A stretch of DNA of 13,523 nt from Microbacteriaceae bacterium (GCA_024639925.1 JAHEGA010000031.1:1-13523), one strand, 5' to 3'; positions 1 to 6,219 are shown, numbered from the stretch's first letter. Made by a program: numbers and translations. Notes: generated by a model not told the origin, from the letters alone.

Positions 1-79
1 GCAAATAGCTTTCCGTTGCCGACAGGTGCGCTGTCAGCCTACTGGCGAGAGCCCTCTGGGGAGAACGCCAACGAACCTA

Positions 80-154
80 TGGTGGGCGATACTGGGATCG
101 AACCAGTGACCTCTTCCGTGTGAAGGAAGCGCGCTACCCCTGCGCCAATCGCCC
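80..154 (-). tRNA. tRNA-Val (anticodon CAC)
   Basis: The minus strand folds into a full cloverleaf. The acceptor stem is GGGCGAT paired with ATCGCCC, the D stem is GCGC/GCGC, the anticodon stem is CTTCC/GGAAG, and the T arm carries GGTTCGATCC. The seven-base anticodon loop is TTCACAC, giving anticodon CAC (plus-strand positions 120-122), which reads the valine codon GUG. The discriminator A (83) is followed by an encoded CCA (80-82), unlike the three plus-strand tRNAs here. It differs from the plus-strand Val(GAC) gene at only three positions. Confidence 0.95.
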
Positions 155-234
155 TGAGCCCCTTATCTTGCCACATTGAGCGGCCCGAGGTTTTGAGCAG
201 TCGTGATCTTTGACTCAACACTCCGGAGCGAGGT

Positions 235-264
235 TTGTGCGGTGGTGTACTCCTCGGCTAGAGT
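235..264 (+). promoter_or_regulatory. Probable promoter of the Gly-Cys-Val tRNA operon
   Basis: A -35-like TTGTGC (235-240) and a -10 TAGAGT (259-264) are separated by 18 bp. The -10 fits the actinobacterial TANNNT pattern. The predicted start is near 271, about 17 bases before the 5' end of tRNA-Gly. It is called by eye from box quality, spacing and position. Confidence 0.55.
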
Positions 265-269
265 TCTCT

Positions 270-286
270 CGCACCCCTTCGGTGCG
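270..286 (+). other. Pre-tRNA leader hairpin
   Basis: CGCACC (270-275) pairs perfectly with GGTGCG (281-286) around a CCTTC loop. It starts at the predicted transcription start and ends one base before tRNA-Gly. It would form a 5' leader hairpin right at the RNase P cleavage site. Confidence 0.45.
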
Positions 287-287
287 T

Positions 288-359
288 GCGGATGTGGCGC
301 AGTGGTAGCGCATCACCTTGCCAAGGTGAGGGTCGCGAGTTCGAATCTCGTCATCCGCT
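288..359 (+). tRNA. tRNA-Gly (anticodon GCC)
   Basis: Acceptor strands GCGGATG (288-294) and CATCCGC (352-358) pair fully, with discriminator T at 359. The D stem is GCGC/GCGC, the anticodon stem is TCACC/GGTGA with loop TTGCCAA, and the T arm carries AGTTCGAATCT. The anticodon GCC at 320-322 reads GGC and GGU. CCA is not encoded. It is first in a three-tRNA cluster. Confidence 0.95.
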
Positions 360-389
360 CGGAGAAGCCTCGAGGTGGGGCTTTCCTGC

Positions 390-460
390 GGTGGTGTGGC
401 CGAGAGGCGAGGCAGCGGCCTGCAAAGCCGTTTACACGGGTTCGAATCCCGTCGCCACCT
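390..460 (+). tRNA. tRNA-Cys (anticodon GCA)
   Basis: GGTGGTG (390-396) pairs with CGCCACC (453-459), including one G-U pair. The anticodon stem is 415-419/427-431 with loop CTGCAAA and anticodon GCA at 422-424. The T arm is GGGTTCGAATCCC. The discriminator is U (460), the known identity base for cysteine tRNA. CCA is not encoded. It lies 30 bp after tRNA-Gly. Confidence 0.95.
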
Positions 461-475
461 CGGACAATTCAATAT

Positions 476-547
476 GGGCGATTGGCGCAGCGGTAGCGCG
501 CTTCCCTGACACGGAAGAGGTCACTGGTTCGATCCCAGTATCGCCCA
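476..547 (+). tRNA. tRNA-Val (anticodon GAC)
   Basis: GGGCGAT (476-482) pairs with ATCGCCC (540-546); the discriminator is A547. The anticodon stem is CTTCC/GGAAG with loop CTGACAC and anticodon GAC at 508-510, reading GUC and GUU. CCA is not encoded. It is the last tRNA of the cluster, 15 bp after tRNA-Cys, and is nearly identical to the Val(CAC) gene on the other strand. Confidence 0.95.
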
Positions 548-581
548 CTGTTCAGAGGCGGGGTGTCCCGTCACAGAAAAC

Positions 582-586
582 GGAGG
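582..586 (+). promoter_or_regulatory. Ribosome binding site of the DUF6492 gene
   Basis: GGAGG lies seven bases before the GTG at 594. It is a strong Shine-Dalgarno match and fixes the start of a gene whose first ~80 residues lie outside the conserved domain. Confidence 0.7.
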
Positions 587-593
587 GGCGAGA

Positions 594-1670
594 GTGAACA
601 GTCCCCGTCTTCTAACTTTTTATGGTGCGAGGCCGGACAGAACGGTCGCTGGACACGTTCTCAACGCGATTCGTCGCGGGCTAAGACGCACGAACAGCAA
701 AGCTCTGGGATACCTCGCACGATCGGCCTACATTCGCGCGACCACCCGTCGCGGCAAACATTTACGCGAACCTCGCCGAGTCCTTGTGTCGCTTCTGCAA
801 CCACACGACCCTCTAAAGCGGGAGAAATCGCTACCGTCGATTGACCTAGTGGTGCCCTTTGTAGAGAAGGATTTACGGTCTCTCGAGTTGGTTCTGGCTC
901 AAGCACTCAAGAACGTTCGGAACCCGATTAGCGCCATCGTGCTCATTACGCCACAAAATCAGGACAACACAGGGCCACGATTTGTCCGAGGAGAATCACA
1001 CGAGCTCCTGTCGTCGATAGTTGCCTCGCACCCCAACATCGTGGTGCGCTATGACCAAGACGTTCTTGGCCCGGAAATCCTGGCTGAACTCGAAACCCGT
1101 TTTGGGAAAGGCGATCGGAACGCAGGGTGGGTGACACAACAACTCATCAAACTCTCGGCCGCACTGATGTCCGAAGCGCCGGCATCACTCATCCTCGACG
1201 CCGACACCCTCCTGTTGTCTAGGAAAACTTGGCTGAGCTCATCGCGGCGACAGTTGTTGCAGCTGGCCAACGAGTACCATACCGACTTCATGAAGCACAC
1301 TCTGAAGCATTTTGGTGTGCCCAAAGAGCTCAAGATGAGCTTTGTGACCCACCACCAACTGATGCAGACCGATGTCGTACACCACATGTTCCCCGACGGT
1401 GCGGCATCACTGCTCGCGTGGTGGACATCGTCGACCGATCCGATTGGTCGAGACCTCGGCGACTACGAGGCTTACGGAGCTTTCCTCGCGCACCATTACC
1501 CCGAGCGGGTCGCTTACGGTTCGTTCGCGAACCTCTTCGCACCCCATCTCACCTCGTTTCTCGCTGATAGAGACAGCACCGGTTCTTCTCCAGAACAGCT
1601 GATTCCCGGCTACTGCTCAGTGTCTTTCCATAGTTGGGCCCAGGTCGACCGGGCAGACCGCGGGGACTAA
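594..1670 (+). CDS. DUF6492 family protein, glycosyltransferase-like
   Basis: A 358-residue protein with no signal peptide or membrane segment. The first ~80 residues are basic and poorly conserved. From about residue 81 it resembles the DUF6492 family: a VVPFVEKD start, then GWVTQQLIKL, then LILDADTLLL with D202 and D204. This DxD-like motif at the end of a hydrophobic strand is typical of GT-A glycosyltransferases, where it binds metal and nucleotide sugar. Next come SFVTHHQLM, YEAYGAF and a C-terminal SFHSWAQ. Sugar donor and acceptor are unknown; a role in cell-surface glycan synthesis is inference. The GTG start is chosen for the GGAGG seven bases upstream. It follows tRNA-Val by 46 bp with no TANNNT box between, and its stop overlaps the stop of the convergent lysE-like gene. 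No sugar-metabolism neighbours are seen. The family call is from memory of the motif pattern. Confidence 0.8.
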   Translation: MNSPRLLTFYGARPDRTVAGHVLNAIRRGLRRTNSKALGYLARSAYIRATTRRGKHLREPRRVLVSLLQPHDPLKREKSLPSIDLVVPFVEKDLRSLELVLAQALKNVRNPISAIVLITPQNQDNTGPRFVRGESHELLSSIVASHPNIVVRYDQDVLGPEILAELETRFGKGDRNAGWVTQQLIKLSAALMSEAPASLILDADTLLLSRKTWLSSSRRQLLQLANEYHTDFMKHTLKHFGVPKELKMSFVTHHQLMQTDVVHHMFPDGAASLLAWWTSSTDPIGRDLGDYEAYGAFLAHHYPERVAYGSFANLFAPHLTSFLADRDSTGSSPEQLIPGYCSVSFHSWAQVDRADRGD

Positions 1671-2302
1671 AGCACGAACGAGTAGGCGAAAAGATAGAGC
1701 CCCAGCCCGATTAGTGCCACGCCTCCCCCAAGCCTTACTCCGGCCAAACGCTCCGGGGACCGAACAAACCAGGTCCGAGCGCTTCCCGCAATCAGAGCCC
1801 ACACCATGTCGCTGACCACCCCGATCACAAAGAACAGACCACCGAGAAAAAGCATTTGGCTCCACGGCGCAGCACCTGCCTGATCAACAAACAGCGGCAG
1901 CGTGGCAATGAAGAACACCAAGGTTTTCGCATTGGTCAACCCGACCACAATGCTGTCGCCCAACACGCGCTGGGAGCCTCCCTCCGGCTTGTCGCTCAGG
2001 CTTGTGGCGAAACGTTTGCGCTGAAGAATTCCCTGGACCCCGAGATACACGAGAAAAGCGGCGCCGAGAAACTTGATCACCGCGAAAACCACCTCCGACG
2101 AGGCGACCAGCACACCGACCCCGACAGCGACACCGAGGATTTGGACCCCCACACCTAACGCGTTTCCCCACACACTCACCAGAGCGCCCTTGGTGCCGAG
2201 AATCATCGCGCGGCCGATCACAAAAATGACACTCGGTCCCGGCACCACAATGATGACCAGCGAGACAAGCAGGAAAGAAAGGATCGCGGGAGTGTCAGGC
2301 AC
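1667..2302 (-). CDS. LysE/RhtB family amino-acid exporter
   Basis: A 211-residue inner-membrane protein of the usual LysE/RhtB length, with about six hydrophobic segments. The N-terminus carries the family signature VPGPSVIFVIGRAM, followed by GTKGALVSVWGNALGVGVQI and an FLGAAFLVYLGVQGI helix. These carriers export amino acids or derivatives (lysine, homoserine, threonine, leucine) using the proton gradient; the substrate cannot be read from sequence. The GTG start at 2302-2300 is the earliest possible because an in-frame TAA sits at 2314-2312. No Shine-Dalgarno lies at a usual distance, while a TAAACT -10 box (2314-2309) lies six bases upstream, suggesting a leaderless mRNA. It is separated from the upstream amt gene by a long hairpin, and its stop overlaps that of the convergent DUF6492 gene. 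Confidence 0.88.
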   Translation of the reverse strand: MPDTPAILSFLLVSLVIIVVPGPSVIFVIGRAMILGTKGALVSVWGNALGVGVQILGVAVGVGVLVASSEVVFAVIKFLGAAFLVYLGVQGILQRKRFATSLSDKPEGGSQRVLGDSIVVGLTNAKTLVFFIATLPLFVDQAGAAPWSQMLFLGGLFFVIGVVSDMVWALIAGSARTWFVRSPERLAGVRLGGGVALIGLGLYLFAYSFVL

Positions 2303-2308
2303 CGCGTC

Positions 2309-2314
2309 AGTTTA
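2309..2314 (-). promoter_or_regulatory. -10 box of a leaderless lysE-like transcript
   Basis: TAAACT on the minus strand matches TANNNT and ends six bases before the GTG start, so transcription would begin at or next to the start codon. No good -35 is visible near 2332-2338. The box overlaps the in-frame TAA that bounds the ORF. Confidence 0.45.
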
Positions 2315-2371
2315 TGCGCCTTCCGCCGTCTCAGAGGAACGACCAAGCAAGCCCAACCGAACCCGGACATG

Positions 2372-2404
2372 ACTGTGGGGAGGGGCTGAGCCCCTCCCCA
2401 CAGT
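2372..2404 (-). terminator. 15-bp perfect hairpin downstream of amt
   Basis: Positions 2372-2386 pair perfectly with 2390-2404 around a three-base loop; the core is GTGGGGAGGGGC. It lies 11 bp after the amt stop and about 70 bp before the lysE-like start, where an intrinsic terminator is expected. No T-tract follows on the minus strand, so it could be a T-less terminator, an mRNA 3' stabiliser, or both. Confidence 0.65.
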
Positions 2405-2414
2405 TGGTGATCTT

Positions 2415-3635
2415 TTAGACCCGAGCGTCTTCCTCGAGCTGGTAGCCCTCTTCACCGTGAACCACAGTGTCGATTCCGGCAACCTCGTCCTCATTGGTGA
2501 TGCGGAAGCCCATGGTCTTCTCGATCGCGAAGCCAAGGACCAGCGCCACGACGAACGAGTAGATCAGGATCCCGAAGGCCGCAATCGCCTGGACGGTGAG
2601 CTGACCGAAGTCGCCTCCGGTGAACAAACCGGTGTCCGTAGCGAAGAAGCCGAGGTACAAAGTTCCGAACATACCCGCGACAAGGTGAATTCCCACAACG
2701 TCGAGTGAGTCGTCGTAACCCAGCTTGAATTTGAGGTCAACCGCCCAGGCAGAGATTGCCCCAGCGACAACACCTAACACGAGTGCCCAACCCGGCGTAA
2801 GGTTTGCGCACGCCGGCGTGATGGCCACCAGACCGGTCACAGCGCCGGACGCGGCGCCCACGGCCGTGGCTTTGCCATCCTTGAGCTTCTCGATAATCAT
2901 CCAACCAAGGATCGCTGCGGCTGTGGCACCCAAGGTGTTGACGACAATGAGGCCGACACCCGGCATTCCCTCTGCGAGGAACTCTGCCCCAGCATTGAAC
3001 CCGAACCAGCCGAACCACAGCAGCGCTGCACCCAACAGCACCAAGGGAACGTTGTGGGGCTTGTGTGCGCCCTTGCTGAAGACGACGCGTCGCCCCAGAA
3101 CCAGCGAGAGAGCGAGGGCTGCTGCACCCGCGTTGATGTGGACTGCAGTACCGCCGGCGTAGTCAATGACACCAGGGTAATCGCCGAGCAGAGAACCAAG
3201 CTCCAGCACCCAGCCGCCACCCCAGACCCACGCAGCCACGGGGAAATACACGACGGTGACCCAAATACCTGCGAACACCATCCAGGAACCGAACTTTGCC
3301 CGGTCGGCGATGGCGCCGGAAATCAGTGCCACGGTAATGATGGCGAAGGTCGCGCCAAACGCTGCACCCAGCAGGTCTTCGTTACCCAACCCGGCGAGTC
3401 CGAAACTGGCGAACGGGCTACCGGCGAACTGGCCAGGCCCATCGACCGCAGACATGCTGTAGCCGAACAACACCCACAGAACTCCCACGAGCGCGAGCGC
3501 CCCGAAGCTCATCATCATCATGCTGATGACGCTCTTGGCCTTCACGAGACCACCGTAAAAAAAGGCAACGCCGGGTGTCATCAACAACACCAAGGCGGTA
3601 GCGGTAATTCCCCACGCGAGTTGACCGGTATCCAT
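2415..3635 (-). CDS. amt: Ammonium transporter, Amt/MEP/Rh family
   Basis: A 406-residue polytopic membrane protein of normal family length, conducting ammonium/ammonia across the cytoplasmic membrane for assimilation. Family marks are clear: TPGVAFFYGGLV near the N-terminus, the Amt signature DYAGGTAVHINAG with D158 and pore histidine H166, GFNAGAEFLAEG, and VVGIHLVAGMFGTL with the second pore histidine H317. The C-terminal tail (EDEVAGIDTVVHGEE) is the cytoplasmic region that in AmtB contacts the PII protein GlnK. The ATG at 3635 has GGGAG six to seven bases upstream. No glnK or glnD gene adjoins it; the next gene downstream is a LysE-type exporter. The 125-bp gap after nhaA holds a possible -10 TAACAT (3732-3727) without a clear -35, and an 11-bp palindrome at 3656-3666. 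F25-F26 are both TTT, giving a seven-T run that is unusual for this GC content. Confidence 0.96.
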   Translation of the reverse strand: MDTGQLAWGITATALVLLMTPGVAFFYGGLVKAKSVISMMMMSFGALALVGVLWVLFGYSMSAVDGPGQFAGSPFASFGLAGLGNEDLLGAAFGATFAIITVALISGAIADRAKFGSWMVFAGIWVTVVYFPVAAWVWGGGWVLELGSLLGDYPGVIDYAGGTAVHINAGAAALALSLVLGRRVVFSKGAHKPHNVPLVLLGAALLWFGWFGFNAGAEFLAEGMPGVGLIVVNTLGATAAAILGWMIIEKLKDGKATAVGAASGAVTGLVAITPACANLTPGWALVLGVVAGAISAWAVDLKFKLGYDDSLDVVGIHLVAGMFGTLYLGFFATDTGLFTGGDFGQLTVQAIAAFGILIYSFVVALVLGFAIEKTMGFRITNEDEVAGIDTVVHGEEGYQLEEDARV

Positions 3636-3655
3636 GTACTTCTCCCTGACTCCTG

Positions 3656-3666
3656 TTGGTTACCAA
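3656..3666. promoter_or_regulatory. Palindrome upstream of amt
   Basis: TTGGTTACCAA consists of 5-bp arms around one central base and lies 20 bp upstream of the amt start. This suits an operator overlapping the leader or promoter. It does not match the GlnR or AmtR consensus as I know them. Function is uncertain and chance is possible. Confidence 0.25.
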
Positions 3667-3760
3667 GCGCAAATGCACCCGGACCCCTTCAGTGTGTGCG
3701 AGCGGAGTTTCTCGGAGAGGGCACCGATGTTACGAAAACGTGTCGCCGAGGCCCCGTGTG

Positions 3761-5125
3761 TTACGACTGTGTGTCGTCAGTGTCCTGATAGACATCGGGG
3801 ACGCCGTCACGGTCGCGGTCCACTGTCTCCTCAGCCCGCAGGGCACGATAGTGCCGATTCCGGCTCGAGAGGACGAGCGCTGCCAGCAGGGCAGCCAGGA
3901 TTGACCCGAACAAAATACCGATCTTGGCTTCATCTCCCAGCAGGTTGCCCACCCCAAAACTCAGCTCACCAATAAGCAGCGAAACGGTAAAGCCGATACC
4001 CGCCAGCAGAGAGATTCCCAGCAGGTCGATCCACGCCATCCCCTTGGGGAGGGACACCCCAGGCACCCTGGTGACCAACCACGTGGCAATCAGAACACCC
4101 ACAGGCTTACCAATCACCAACGAAGCAATGATCGCCACCGACACGGGCTGGGTCAGCAGGTACCAGAAGGTTTGCTCACCGTTGCCCAAACTCACCCCCG
4201 CGGCAAAAAAAGCAAAAAGCGGCACGGCAATGCCCGCCGACAGCGGCCGGAAGCGGTGCTCGAACACCTCCGCAAGACCCTCGTCTGTCGAGTCAGGGTG
4301 AGACAGACGATCCTTCTTGGGGCGCAACACAGGAACGGTCATCGCCAGAAGAACTCCGGCAATAGTTGCGTGAACGCCCGAGCCGTACATAAAGAACCAC
4401 GCCACCAGCCCCAGGGGCACGAGGATCACCCAAGCGGCACCGGGACGAATATGGAACAGGGCGCTGTAACGCTGAGCGATCACGCCGTAGAGAACGACAA
4501 AAGCAAGCGACAAGGCGAGGTTTCCGAGGATCACCTCGTCGGTATAGACCAAGGCAATGATCGTGATCCCGATAAGGTCATCCACCACAGCGAGCGTCAA
4601 CAAGAAGGTCCTCAGCGCGAGCGGGAGCCATGTGCCCACGAGTGCGAGGACCGCGAGAGCAAACGCGATGTCGGTCGCAATGGGGATTGCCCAGCCGCGT
4701 GCCGCGTCTGGCTCCCCCATGGAGTTCACGATGAAGAGGTAGAGCCCTGCGGGCACCAACACGCCGCCAACAGCGGCGACAACGGGGACTAGTGCTTTGC
4801 GCGGGTCGCGCAACTCCCCCGACACGAACTCACGCTTGAGCTCAAGCCCCACCAAGAAAAAGAAGATGGCCAGCAGGCCATCGGCCGTGAACTTGCCGAC
4901 CGAAATTTTCCAAGCCAATTCACCAAAGCCCAGGGTGATGTAGGTCTCACGCAAACCGAAATAGTCCTCACCCAGCGGCGAGTTCGCGAGCACAACGGCA
5001 ATCAACGCAGCACCGACGATGATGAGACCGCCGATGGTCTCCTGTCGGAGAATCCGTTCGATCCAGAGCGCTTCGCGGTACTTAGAGTTGGCGAGGGCGC
5101 TGGAAGAGGAAGGTGACTGTGCCAT
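3761..5125 (-). CDS. nhaA: Na+/H+ antiporter NhaA with acidic C-terminal tail
   Basis: A 454-residue inner-membrane antiporter that expels Na+ in exchange for H+, supporting pH and salt homeostasis. Diagnostic segments are present in order: FFFLVGLELKREFVSGELRD near residues 88-107, ATDIAFALAVL with D152, and LAVVDDLIGI with D182-D183. These correspond to D133, D163 and D164 of E. coli NhaA and keep the same spacing. The protein is longer than E. coli NhaA (388 residues): it has a ~25-residue polar N-terminus and a C-terminal tail, DRDRDGVPDVYQDTDD, that looks like a single calcium-binding DxDxDG loop. The ATG at 5125 has no strong Shine-Dalgarno; a TAGAAT -10 box at 5157-5152 suggests its own short-leader promoter. 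It lies between zapE and amt on the same strand. Confidence 0.95.
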   Translation of the reverse strand: MAQSPSSSSALANSKYREALWIERILRQETIGGLIIVGAALIAVVLANSPLGEDYFGLRETYITLGFGELAWKISVGKFTADGLLAIFFFLVGLELKREFVSGELRDPRKALVPVVAAVGGVLVPAGLYLFIVNSMGEPDAARGWAIPIATDIAFALAVLALVGTWLPLALRTFLLTLAVVDDLIGITIIALVYTDEVILGNLALSLAFVVLYGVIAQRYSALFHIRPGAAWVILVPLGLVAWFFMYGSGVHATIAGVLLAMTVPVLRPKKDRLSHPDSTDEGLAEVFEHRFRPLSAGIAVPLFAFFAAGVSLGNGEQTFWYLLTQPVSVAIIASLVIGKPVGVLIATWLVTRVPGVSLPKGMAWIDLLGISLLAGIGFTVSLLIGELSFGVGNLLGDEAKIGILFGSILAALLAALVLSSRNRHYRALRAEETVDRDRDGVPDVYQDTDDTQS

Positions 5126-5151
5126 GAAAAACCCGTTCTGTCGGTGGCCCC

Positions 5152-5157
5152 ATTCTA
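5152..5157 (-). promoter_or_regulatory. Probable -10 box of nhaA
   Basis: TAGAAT on the minus strand matches TANNNT. It lies in the 47-bp gap between the zapE stop and the nhaA ATG and predicts a leader of about 20 bases. The expected -35 region falls at the end of zapE and is poor (AGGAAT). Confidence 0.4.
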
Positions 5158-5172
5158 GGGAAGCAGCTGTGC

Positions 5173-6219
5173 CTATTCCTGAGCTGAGGCAGCGCGCCTG
5201 GTGAGAGAAATCATGCGTGACGTAGCCCGCAGATACTTTTTGCGGTATCCGCCACCGAGCATCGTGGCATCAAAAACTTCGTCCAGCGGGATTCCCGTGT
5301 TGATGATGCCGACCTGGGCGTCGTACAGACGGTCGACCAGTGCCACCAACCGAAGCGCCTGGGCCTGGTCGTGCAGTTGAACAACGTCTCGCCACGCCAC
5401 GTAGTCGAATCCTTCGACGAGTCCCACGAAGCGGCTGGGGTGAATGGTGGCCAGGTGACCGATGACGGCTGAGAACGTATCGTCGGCAACGACGCCCGCT
5501 AAAGCGCCAACCTGTGCATCGAAATCCTCACTCGCGGCTACCACAGCGTGACCCTCGAAATCGCGTTTCCTGTAGTCCTCGCCATCGATACGGATGGTGT
5601 CGAACTTTTCCGCCAGGGCCGTAATTTCTCGCAAAAAGTCTTCCGCCGCAAACCGGCCCTCTCCCAGCGCAGCCGGCGGGGTGTTGGAGGTTGCCGCAAC
5701 CCGAGTACCGGAAGCCACGAGTTCCCCGAGTAACCGGGACATGACCATGGTGTCCCCCGGATCGTCTAACTCGAATTCATCAATGGCGAGAAAGGAGGCG
5801 CCTTTCAGGTGATCAACCGCGCCCCGGTAGCCCAGTGCTCCCACGAGAGCGGTGAACTCAATGAACGTTCCGTAGTAGGTGCGCCCCGGAATCACATGCC
5901 ACATCGCGGCAAGAAGGTGCGTCTTCCCTACACCGAAGCCACCGTCCAGGTATATCCCGGGACGAGAAGACCCGGATTTTGTTGCGCTGCCCCAGAGCTT
6001 CTTGGGCTTTGCGCCGCCGTTTCCCGCCGCGAACGCCAGCGCTTTCTGACGAGCGTTTTCCTGGCTGGGATAGGCCGGGTCTGGCATGTAGTTCTCGAGC
6101 GTGGAATCGCGAAACTGCTCGGGTGGCACAAAATGTTGGAGCATTGCCTCCACCGACATCGCCGGATGGATATCCAGCAGACTCACACGGGAGTGCGCGC
6201 GATCGCGCGGAGAAGACAT
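5173..6219 (-). CDS. zapE: ZapE/AFG1-family P-loop ATPase
   Basis: A 348-residue cytoplasmic AAA-type ATPase. GIYLDGGFGVGKTHLL holds Walker A (residues 93-100), FLAIDEFELDDPGD holds Walker B (D147, E148), and VAATSNTPP holds the sensor-1 asparagine (N179). The N-terminal PDPAYPSQENARQKAL and the DFLREI region fit the family. E. coli ZapE associates with the divisome and modulates FtsZ; mitochondrial AFG1 has a role in protein quality control. The role in Actinobacteria is not established, so the symbol reflects homology only. The ATG at 6219 lacks a clear Shine-Dalgarno; TATGAC (6237-6232) could be a -10 giving a near-leaderless mRNA, and a start at M21 is possible. It is divergent from the sulfurtransferase operon. 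In mycobacteria the homologue (Rv2670c) lies beside the RibD-like Rv2671, whose relative is two genes away here. Confidence 0.88.
   Translation of the reverse strand: MSSPRDRAHSRVSLLDIHPAMSVEAMLQHFVPPEQFRDSTLENYMPDPAYPSQENARQKALAFAAGNGGAKPKKLWGSATKSGSSRPGIYLDGGFGVGKTHLLAAMWHVIPGRTYYGTFIEFTALVGALGYRGAVDHLKGASFLAIDEFELDDPGDTMVMSRLLGELVASGTRVAATSNTPPAALGEGRFAAEDFLREITALAEKFDTIRIDGEDYRKRDFEGHAVVAASEDFDAQVGALAGVVADDTFSAVIGHLATIHPSRFVGLVEGFDYVAWRDVVQLHDQAQALRLVALVDRLYDAQVGIINTGIPLDEVFDATMLGGGYRKKYLRATSRMISLTRRAASAQE

Noticed and set aside
21..70. Small inverted repeats (GACAG/CTGTC at 21-35; TGGCG/CGCCA at 43-70) downstream of tRNA-Val(CAC)
   Set aside because: The stems are only 5 bp and no T-tract follows on the minus strand; not enough to call a terminator. 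Nothing else is recognisable in 1-79.
203..597. Overlapping open frames on both strands across the tRNA cluster
   Set aside because: They run through three clear tRNA genes and their products are tRNA-derived peptides; these are spurious.
3506..3526. ATC/ATG-rich repeat
   Set aside because: It encodes a run of methionines in an Amt membrane helix and is not a repeat element.
3557..3563. Seven-A run (seven T on the coding strand) in amt codons 25-27, possible phase variation
   Set aside because: It encodes the conserved FFY of Amt, and a similar run encodes Phe-Phe in nhaA (4205-4211); it is short and explained by coding.
3660..3735. GTAAC and GAAAC words upstream of amt resembling GlnR half-sites
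   Set aside because: The spacing and order do not match the GTnAC-n6-GAAAC arrangement of known GlnR sites, so I do not claim an operator.
3054..3788. A 244-codon plus-strand open frame opposite amt and the nhaA-amt gap
   Set aside because: The product is His/Gly/Glu-rich low-complexity sequence typical of an antisense shadow, while the minus-strand amt is unambiguous.
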